From contig JAQBZS010000264.1 of assembly GCA_027622115.1 (NCBI GenBank), positions 1 through 8,404 of the forward strand: a stretch of 8,404 bases of DNA. Reading direction: 5' to 3'. This document shows, one piece after another, positions 1-4,975 of this stretch. The notes below the pieces were generated by a model. That model was given only the letters and a program-made list of their open reading frames with translations. It was not told the DNA's origin and made no database searches. This DNA comes from Planctomycetota bacterium. Lineage in GTDB: Bacteria; Planctomycetota; Planctomycetia; Planctomycetales; Planctomycetaceae. Position 1 is the stretch's first letter; the number at the start of each line of letters is the position of its first letter. Position numbers and translations under genes: made by a program.

Positions 1-230
1 GGCCGGTGCCCGCTGCGCTCGAAAACTCGCTTGTTTCAAGCTCGACTCTCGCTTGTTTAAGGACTAGCTCCCTGTTTCTATTCGTCGACTCTTGAAGCGG
101 TAGCGTTCGCGTGGAACGCCGAATTTCGACGTGTAAGCCGCCGCCGACTACCAAAACCGCAATATGCTCACCAAGATCGGCGATGAATGGCTGCTAGAAC
201 CTCGCTCCACGCATGCCTAGGATTATTGGC
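1..230. other. Unassigned stretch, no gene recognised
   Basis: I recognise no gene here. A short direct repeat (ctcgcttgttt) occurs at 26-36 and again at 48-58, and the first copy forms a small GCTTG-TTT-CAAGC hairpin. A short open stretch in the plus direction (about 139-219) reads like protein (it contains NMLTKIGDEWLL) but has no start signal and ends quickly, so it may be a gene remnant. This lies downstream of the rplQ remnant on the minus strand. I see no convincing intrinsic terminator for that gene. Confidence 0.4.
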
Positions 231-593
231 CTACTCGTCACTCGTTAGAGGCACTGCCGTGTCTGCGTTATCGGAAACGGACAACGTTGAACGCTTACGT
301 TTGACACGATCACGATCCCCGACAAACTCGAATATGGCCTGCTCAACAGCGTCCCCAAGCCTTCGAGTCGACAAACGAACGACGCGGGTGTAACCGCCTT
401 CGCGATCGACGAATCGTTCGCCCAATTCGTCAAACAAAATCTTCAACGCCTTTTGATCACGCAATAATGCAAAAGCACGCCGTCGTAGCGCTATTGCAGA
501 AGCTATTGCCTGATTCCAATCCGTCCATGACGCAGAGCCTCGCCAACTCTTCCACTCCGCCGAGTTCCGATCAGCGTCGATCGCTAAGCCTGC
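231..593 (-). pseudogene. rplQ: Ribosomal protein L17 remnant, 5' end missing
   Basis: The C-terminal 120 residues of a bacterial large-subunit protein L17 are readable on the minus strand, ending in TAG at 231-233. The diagnostic part is FDELGERFVDREGGYTRV followed by RRLGDAVEQAIFEFVGDRDR, which lines up with the E. coli L17 segment FNELGPRFASRAGGYTRIL. The preceding Trp-rich stretch (EWKSWRGSASWTDWNQAIA) then RRRAFALLRDQ matches, from memory, an insertion seen in planctomycete L17 proteins. The N-terminal half of L17 (the MRH-start, RNA-binding part) is absent. Continuing the frame upstream runs directly into the terminal inverted repeat of the IS at 595, and no start codon with a ribosome site is available. 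L17 is normally the last gene of the rpsM-rpsK-rpoA-rplQ operon and is considered essential. An intact copy should therefore exist elsewhere, and this is probably a duplicated or translocated relic. The sequence is well preserved, which suggests recent inactivation. The family call is strong; the essential-copy argument is inference. Confidence 0.8.
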
Positions 594-594
594 C

Positions 595-614
595 GGCTCT
601 TCCGTTTCTGGGTG
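595..614 (+). repeat. Left terminal inverted repeat of the ISL3-type element
   Basis: This 20-bp end starts GGCTCTTCCGTTTCT and matches the reverse complement of 1970-1989 except at its 16th base (G here, A in the other end). A further three inner positions match at two. The outside base 594 does not extend the match. Confidence 0.88.
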
Positions 615-703
615 CAGGTGTGGATATTGCGATGGCGTAAGACCGCGGGTTTGCTGTAGGCTCCGACTCGATGTAAGTGTTGAGGCCAGCCAGGGAGGGC
701 ATC

Positions 704-1976
704 ATGGCAGTCGTCGAGTTGGAATTGGATATTCCCGAGCGGATTCGCGTTCGAGGATGTGAACGTATTGAAGACGGACATGCTTTGGAAGTCGAATGGG
801 ATCATCCCATCGAGATCGGTTATGGTCACAAAGTCCAGGTGATTCGGGATCTCGACATTCAAGGCAAGCCGGCGTTTTTCGTCTATCAGCCACCTTATCA
901 CCGCTGCCGCTGCGGCCGTCGACAGTGGTTGATACCGCCTTTCAAACGCAAGCACACCACCGTGACGCTGCGCTTTGAGGAACACGTGCTGTGGTCGTTG
1001 ATCGCCTCGACCGAAGAAGACGTCGCGCGACGCCTGGGCATCAGCGCCGAAATGGTGCGTCAGATCATCAATCACCAACTCAAGGATGAACGCCACATTG
1101 ACCCTGACCGCGTCATTACGGATGTCGGTTACGACGAAATCAGCCTCAAGAAGCGGCACAAACTCTACGTCACGATTCTGACCGACTTGACCGATCCAGA
1201 ACACCCCCGGATTCTCGCGGTGGAACAGGGTCGGGACCAAGCCGCAGCCGAGAAATGCCTGAATCGGCTGAGCCCGGAGCAACGCGAACAAATCCGCACG
1301 CATCGCACGGACATGAGCGGCAGTTACATCGCCGCCGGGAAAGCACTGCTACCCAACAGCCAAAACGTCACCGACCGTTTTCACGTGGCGCAAAAACTGG
1401 GCCAGGTCGTGGACTCGGTACGTAAAAAAAACTCGAGCCTACAAGCAGACTTTGAGCACGGCGGAGCGGAAGCAATTCCGTTCGCAAATGTGGGCGTTTC
1501 GCAAGCGTCCCCAATCGCTGAGCGTCCCCGAACAAGCCGCGCTGCAAAGCTTGTTTGAGGCCATCCCCGAGTTGGAATTGGCGTATCACTTCCGCTGGGA
1601 CGTGACGGCCGTTTTCGACGACGAGGATGCGGACGGTGATTCGGCGTCGGCACGGCTTGAGGAATTGCGTGAGCATCTGGATCCGGATGATGTAATGCAT
1701 CAGGAGTTGCTCGGCTTTTTCACCACACACGACAACCACCGCGAGTCGATCCTAGCATATTTCGACGAGCGCAAGACAAGTGGAGTGGTCGAGGGCTTAA
1801 ACAACAAAGCCCGAGTGATCACGAAACGCTGCTATGGTGTGAAGTCGGCAAAGACACTTTGGAATCGACTGTGTTTGGATGTGACTTTCGCCGCAAAGAT
1901 AGTGACCTACACTGTGCAGCAGATCCACGAAATCGCCAACAGCATCCGATCCGTTTTCCTCGGGTTCTACACCTAG
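704..1976 (+). CDS. ISL3-family DDE transposase, split by a frameshift at an A8 run
   Basis: This gene encodes the transposase of the surrounding IS. The chosen ATG at 704 follows a strong ribosome site (AGGGAGG, about 692-698). Frame A is readable from 704 to 1558, but homology stops near 1423. The sequence continues in the +1 frame from about 1425 to the TAG at 1974-1976. Joining them at the A run (1424-1431) gives about 423 residues, normal for ISL3. Visible features are a Cys/His cluster (residues about 66-70, HRCRC) as in the zf-ISL3 region, a helix-turn-helix-like part (about 103-130), the first catalytic Asp in GYDEISLKKRH (D144), the second in RTDMSGSY (D203), the DRFHV motif (224-228), and the catalytic Glu in VVEGLNNKARV (about E363). 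The two Asp lie before the shift and the Glu after it, so neither piece alone can be active. The break needs a +1 shift or loss of one A. It could be transcriptional slippage, a mutation, or a homopolymer sequencing error. Confidence 0.85.
1424..1431 (+). other. A8 run at the transposase frame change
   Basis: Eight consecutive A residues follow the CGT codon at 1421. Reading with seven A residues restores a single transposase frame (VDSVRKKTRAYKQ). Reading with eight sends the ribosome into the frame that stops after 1558. A -1 ribosomal shift would enter the wrong frame, so the usual A6G/A7-type -1 programmed shift does not explain it. RNA polymerase slippage on the A run would. Confidence 0.6.
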
Positions 1977-1989
1977 AAACGGAAGAGCC
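1970..1989 (-). repeat. Right terminal inverted repeat of the ISL3-type element
   Basis: This is the reverse-complement partner of 595-614 (19/20). It contains the transposase stop codon TAG at 1974-1976. The minus-strand WD40 reading frame enters it and ends at the same trinucleotide region, so its last residues (GLFRF) are encoded by the IS end. Confidence 0.88.
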
Positions 1990-2473
1990 CGCCGATCACA
2001 ACCAATCGATTACTTCGTGGAAATGAGATCAATGAAGATGCTGGGTGCTGCGGAGGTAGCTCAACCTCCATCGAGTTCGGCGAACTCAATTGGACGATCT
2101 TGACACGAGAATGTGTCGTTATGAACGCTACGGTATCTCCCGATCCGTCACACGCGAACGCGGTTGTATTGAGTTCGCTGGAACTGCGAATGGATGCCGA
2201 GCTTTGTCGAGATAAGAGTCGTTTCCCTGTGCGCCAGTCCCACAGATCTATCTCTGTTCCGCCGTCCGTTTGAGATGCGGTTAACACGACTTGGCTGTCT
2301 TGGCCCCATATCGCTTCTTTCAATTTCCCGTGCGGGATGATCTCAGTTCCCGCCGCCTGACCAGCCAAGTCGTACACCTTGGCCGGTTGATCTTCGCGGC
2401 GAACGAGGATGTATTGGCCATCTGGACTGAAGTAGGCTCGGTCGGATGGGGAATCAACGGGAATTCCGTGATG
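1990..2473 (-). pseudogene. WD40-type beta-propeller protein fragment, truncated at both ends
   Basis: The minus strand carries an open frame read from about 2470 down to the IS. It contains AYFSPDGQYILV (about 2410-2437), then VYDLAGQ, IDLWDWRTGKRLL (about 2220-2255), and FACDGSGDTVAFI then VKIVQL. SPDGxxIL followed by xVYD/LWDWRTGK is the classic WD40 blade pattern, so about two to three blades are visible. No start codon with a ribosome site is convincing: the GTG at 2377 lies inside a blade, and in-frame reading continues upstream through a G10 run into the palindrome, stopping at 2582-2584. The C-terminus is cut by the IS at 1989, where the IS supplies the stop. In planctomycetes such blades often belong to large WD40 or WD40-kinase proteins. 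The remnant alone cannot fold into a propeller. The upstream homology boundary is approximate. Confidence 0.7.
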
Positions 2474-2510
2474 GGGGGGGGGCGGAGAAAGCGGGACGGC
2501 AGCTCGTACT

Positions 2511-2607
2511 ACCGCACGCAGTAGGCACGCGCGTTTGAGGACACCTGAGTTGACTTGGTCGCCCCAGCAACTCAGGTGTTCTCAAACGCGCGTGCCTTCC
2601 GTGCGGT
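2511..2607. repeat. Long near-perfect inverted repeat (hairpin)
   Basis: Arms 2524-2551 and 2569-2596 are complementary at 27 of 28 positions, around a 17-base loop (2552-2568). After a small imperfect patch the pairing resumes for eight more bases (2511-2518 with 2600-2607), giving a stem of about 40 bp. It lies where the WD40 remnant loses its reading frame. No T-tract follows on either strand, so it is not a standard intrinsic terminator. The structure could be a MITE-like or palindromic repetitive element, but only one copy is in the window. Confidence 0.85.
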
Positions 2608-2739
2608 TAAACGTGACAACTCGAACTGAGCGAATCTTCACACGAATCCATCGCCACCAATTCGTGGTCGTCCTGAATTCGTGGGTGGCTCGTTGATCCA
2701 AACTGCGCAACGTCAATTGGTTCACGCAACCGCGACCGA

Positions 2740-3657
2740 TCAAGATTGGAGCCTTCGTTCGTTGGCTCGGTAAGCTCCCGACGAAATTCCGTGGGCTCGT
2801 TTGAAGGCCGTACTGAACGCGGATGCGGACTCGTAACCCAATCGCAGCGAGACGTCTTGGATATCGATGGATCCGGCCACCAGCAATTCACAGGCACGCT
2901 TCATGCGGAATTCCGTCACGTATTGCAGTGGCGGCTTGCCCAGCAGGGCTCGAAATCTCGCGGCAAATCCGGAACGCGAAATTCCGGAACGGCTGGCGAG
3001 ACCTTGAACCGTCCAAGCCAATCCCGGCTCGCGATGTATGGCCCGCAATGCTTCGCCGACAAACGGATCGAGAAATGCCGACAGCCAATCCGTGCGCGAA
3101 AAATCCTCGAACCGAGAATCCTGAACGCGTTGCACCAAAAGGCTTCGCAGGATGCTCACCAGGACCGCGCGGTACATCAGCCCCGTCACGGCCCCTCCGC
3201 CGAGCGGGACGTCGTGCGTGTCGAGCAGCATCCCGATCAGTCGCGACACATACGGAAACTGAAATTCCGACGACCATTCGACCGGCGAGACTGCCGGAAT
3301 CATCGAGTACAACGGCTGGAGTTTTTCAGCGGCCTCGAACAGACCAAAGACGATGGTCGTGGGGCGCGTCGAGTCGCGATTCGCCTGAATGGAATGCCGG
3401 ACGTCCCGAGTCAGCAGCAATCCGTGACCGGCACGCACATCGAACTGTCGCTCGCAATCACCATCGACATACGAAATGCAGCATGACCCGGCCGTTACGG
3501 CGTGGAAGCCGGCACTCTCGACGCTATAAGTTTTTCCCGCCGCCAAGGACTGCATGCCGAATCGCCAACGCGGAAATGAAATCGTTTCGAGCGCTTCGGA
3601 AAAGAGGTCGATGTGTTGGCTTGGCAACGGATTCAATTCGGTGGCTGATGTGAACAA
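2740..3657 (-). CDS. AraC-family transcriptional regulator with N-terminal cupin
   Basis: A 305-residue DNA-binding regulator. The N-terminal part (about 10-170) resembles the AraC-associated cupin_6 sensor domain: DLFSEALETISFPRWRF, FHAVTAGSCCISYV, and VRAGHGLLLTRDVRHSI, where an 'AGxxLLLxxxxxH' turn is typical. The C-terminal part (about 200-300) is the double helix-turn-helix: WTVQGLASRSGISRSGFAARF (first) and IQDVSLRLGYESASAFSTAFKRAHG (second), with the family's LGYxSxSAFSxAFKR signature. The usual SPxxYR ending reads SSGAYR. The frame stays open far upstream (to 4131), but that extension is antisense to or out of frame with the next gene and crosses its terminator. I chose the TTG at 3657 because GGAG sits 8 bases before it and it gives the normal family length. 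The inducer is unknown. The gene is separated from 3959-4693 by a terminator, so it is probably transcribed alone. Domain call firm, start tentative. Confidence 0.85.
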   Translation of the reverse strand: MFTSATELNPLPSQHIDLFSEALETISFPRWRFGMQSLAAGKTYSVESAGFHAVTAGSCCISYVDGDCERQFDVRAGHGLLLTRDVRHSIQANRDSTRPTTIVFGLFEAAEKLQPLYSMIPAVSPVEWSSEFQFPYVSRLIGMLLDTHDVPLGGGAVTGLMYRAVLVSILRSLLVQRVQDSRFEDFSRTDWLSAFLDPFVGEALRAIHREPGLAWTVQGLASRSGISRSGFAARFRALLGKPPLQYVTEFRMKRACELLVAGSIDIQDVSLRLGYESASAFSTAFKRAHGISSGAYRANERRLQS

Positions 3658-3860
3658 GATCGTGGCTCCAGCGACACTTTGGACGGCACTTGGGATTGGG
3701 CGTTTCAACGCAAGGTGGGACTCAACATCGAACGAGACGCCGCAGGACGAAAATGGATGGCAATCGCGGGCGAAGGCAACGATGCCCACTCCATAGTGCC
3801 AAACGGTCTGGGATTTGAATTGTCGCCAACTTGTGAACGCGTCTTGATTGGCAACTTGCG
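3658..3860 (-). promoter_or_regulatory. Presumed promoter region of the AraC-type gene
   Basis: This non-coding gap lies between the terminator at 3861-3899 and the regulator's start. It must contain the regulator's promoter if the terminator works. I could not pick a convincing -35/-10 pair. The stretch carries one copy (3820-3834) of a 15-bp sequence that recurs at 4778-4792. Confidence 0.35.
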
Positions 3861-3899
3861 CAAAAACAAAACCGAAGTTCGAATGCATCGAACTTCGGT
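3861..3899 (-). terminator. Intrinsic terminator of the Gly-rich secreted protein gene
   Basis: A perfect 12-bp stem (accgaagttcga at 3871-3882, with its complement at 3888-3899) around a 5-base loop is followed on the minus strand by TTTGTTTTTG (3870-3861). This is a standard rho-independent terminator about 60 bases past the stop at 3959. The plus-strand side has no T-tract, so it acts in one direction only. Confidence 0.85.
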
Positions 3900-3958
3900 C
3901 TTGCAGAGTCTTGTCGCGAAATCCACCCGACAACCGCCGAGTGTCTTCAACGGTTGGC

Positions 3959-4693
3959 TTAGACATCGGGTTCGGGACGTGGCTTGGCGCCATTGTCTCC
4001 ACCGGGTCGCGTTCCACCAGGTCGTCCACCACCGGGTCGTCCACCACCGGGTTGTCCACCACGGCCGAATTGCTGGCGTTGCAATTCAAACTTCTTGCCC
4101 CGCAGAGATTCCAGTTTGCTTTTCTGACCACTCGTCAGGACGGCAAGAGCTTCCTTCTCGGCGTCTTCCGAAATCTTGGTCATTTTCTCACGCATCGCCG
4201 TGAAGTCGGGTCGCGCGCCACCGGCGGCAGCACCACCACCACGGAGAGACTCAAACAGCTTGCTGCGGGCTGCGTCGCGAGCTGCGAATGCCGCTTTGAT
4301 TTGCTTGGTCTGATCCGCGCTCAAGCCGAGTCGCTTGGCAATGGCGTCGCCCGCCAAACCCTGCGTGCCTTGCTGCTGGAAGATGATCTCGTCCAAGCGC
4401 TGGTTTTGACTGGAACTCAGGCTCTTGGCGACCAATGCGTCGATTTCTTCTTGTTGCTTACGACGCAACTCGTTGATCTTTTCTTGGATCGCAGTGACTT
4501 GCTCGGCTGTAATCTTGATTTCTTCCTGAACCTGACGGTTGCCGATCAACGCGGACTTGCTGGAACCGCCGCCACGACCACCTTGGCCGAAACCACCTGC
4601 ACCACCTCGGCCCGGTTGAGCTTCGGAGATTGATGCGGCGAGCAGACACACACCGAGAGTCAATGTACTGACTCGAAGGGCACGCTTGAGCAT
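3959..4693 (-). CDS. Secreted Gly-rich helical protein with LTxxQ-like motifs
   Basis: A 244-residue exported protein of unknown function. The ATG at 4693 is preceded by AAAGG with a 6-base gap, and gives a clean signal peptide (MLKRALRVSTLTLGVCLLAA, cleavage probably after SISEA near residue 25). An upstream ATG at 4750 would only add a polar leader before the signal, so I reject it. After a Gly-rich linker (28-45) come two charged helical regions (about 56-100 and 113-200, for example AIQEKINELRRKQQEEI). These carry LSSSQ, LSADQ and LTSGQ, resembling the LTxxQ motifs of periplasmic Spy/CpxP-like proteins, but that relationship is not proven. The C-terminus (208-238) is a flexible GGGRP-type repeat encoded by four 15-bp tandem units. 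Similar short secreted Gly-rich proteins are common in planctomycetes. The gene diverges from the cytochrome-domain gene at 4976 and ends in the terminator at 3861-3899. A periplasmic or surface role is inferred. Confidence 0.78.
   Translation of the reverse strand: MLKRALRVSTLTLGVCLLAASISEAQPGRGGAGGFGQGGRGGGSSKSALIGNRQVQEEIKITAEQVTAIQEKINELRRKQQEEIDALVAKSLSSSQNQRLDEIIFQQQGTQGLAGDAIAKRLGLSADQTKQIKAAFAARDAARSKLFESLRGGGAAAGGARPDFTAMREKMTKISEDAEKEALAVLTSGQKSKLESLRGKKFELQRQQFGRGGQPGGGRPGGGRPGGTRPGGDNGAKPRPEPDV
4001..4060. repeat. Four tandem 15-bp units encoding GGRPG-type repeats
   Basis: Units at 4001-4015, 4016-4030, 4031-4045 and 4046-4060 share the pattern accgggtcgtccacc with one to a few changes. 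They keep the reading frame and encode Gly-Gly-Arg-Pro-rich pentapeptides at the C-terminus of the secreted protein on the minus strand. Confidence 0.8.
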
Positions 4694-4776
4694 GGGAAAC
4701 CTTTCGTCGTTGGGAGAAGGGGAGTGAAGAAGTGTGGTGTTTTCTTTCATGAGGTGGAAAACGGACGCCGCGTTGA

Positions 4777-4790
4777 GTTGTCGCCAACTT
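4777..4790. promoter_or_regulatory. Dyad AGTTG-N4-CAACT, candidate operator
   Basis: The sequence agttgtcgccaact is a perfect 5+5 inverted repeat with a 4-base spacer, 84 bases upstream of the secreted protein's ATG. It overlaps a 15-bp string (4778-4792) found exactly again at 3820-3834, upstream of the AraC-type regulator. There the first half-site is AATTG, so only TTG/CAA is symmetric. Binding by the regulator is a guess. Confidence 0.35.
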
Positions 4791-4896
4791 GTTAATTTTG
4801 TGAATTCTTGGAGCAGTTTGACGGATTCAAATTCAACCCGCCATCAAAAAATGCTGGCGAAATTGTCGATTGAGATTCCGATGCGACGGCTCGGAA

Positions 4897-4924
4897 TTGA
4901 CAGGACGCCGCGAGGCCGGATACT
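4897..4924 (+). promoter_or_regulatory. Sigma70-like promoter of the LRR-cytochrome gene
   Basis: A perfect TTGACA -35 box (4897-4902) is followed after 16 bases by GATACT (4919-4924), which matches four of six -10 positions. The predicted transcript would begin about 45 bases before the ATG at 4976. The spacing is one base short of ideal. Confidence 0.42.
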
Positions 4925-4975
4925 CAATCGAGTGCTTATTGAGAGTGTTTACACCGTTTCGACTGAAGGTCTTTC

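Larger units (their letters stand above)
595..1989 (+). mobile_element. ISL3-family insertion sequence, 1395 bp
   Basis: The element is bounded by terminal inverted repeats at 595-614 and 1970-1989 that match at 19 of 20 positions and begin GGCTCTTCC, consistent with the GG-start, GGCTCTT-like ends I recall for ISL3-family elements. It holds one transposase gene whose TAG stop falls inside the right repeat. Length and organisation are normal for the family. ISL3 elements usually create 8-bp direct repeats, but the outside octamers here (agcctgcc at 587-594, cgccgatc at 1990-1997) do not match. The left flank is an rplQ remnant and the right flank a WD40 gene remnant, so one end has been joined to new DNA by deletion or recombination. 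Confidence 0.88.
4694..4975. promoter_or_regulatory. Divergent intergenic region between secreted protein and LRR-cytochrome genes
   Basis: This 282-base gap separates two divergently transcribed genes that both encode exported proteins. It contains the SD of each gene, a sigma70-like promoter facing right (4897-4924) and a dyad at 4777-4790. No clear -35/-10 for the leftward gene was found. Confidence 0.6.

Noticed and set aside
1424..1437. Classic -1 programmed ribosomal frameshift at the A8 run
   Set aside because: A -1 shift enters the third frame, not the one encoding the C-terminal half. The direction does not fit.
2511..2607. Palindrome as an intrinsic terminator
   Set aside because: No T-tract follows on either strand and the stem is much longer than usual.
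2511..2612. Integron attC-like site: hairpin followed by GTTAAAC (2606-2612), which fits GTTRRRY
   Set aside because: The matching RYYYAAC box on the left side is absent, there is no bulged-base pattern, and no integrase or cassette genes are nearby.
2700..2740. Small hairpin GGTT-GCGTG-AACC after the AraC-type gene as terminator
   Set aside because: Only four base pairs and no T-tract.
2746..3653. Long plus-strand open frames over the AraC-type gene
   Set aside because: They are Arg- and Ser-rich translations typical of antisense frames in GC-rich coding DNA, with no domain or start signal.
3658..4131. N-terminal extension of the AraC-type protein to 463 residues
   Set aside because: The extra 158 residues show no AraC-family resemblance, cross an intrinsic terminator, and overlap the secreted-protein gene in another frame. 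The VVDDP-type repeats there are just the other-frame reading of its 15-bp units.
3649..4203. Plus-strand open frame over 3649-4203 that looks partly protein-like (GTWDWAFQRKVGLNIERD)
   Set aside because: It has no ribosome site, crosses the terminator hairpin, and continues antisense through the secreted-protein gene. I could not match it to any family. A decayed remnant in 3650-3870 cannot be excluded.
3848..4633. 261-residue plus-strand open frame antisense to the secreted protein
   Set aside because: It is a shadow of the minus-strand gene, which has a signal peptide, ribosome site and terminator.
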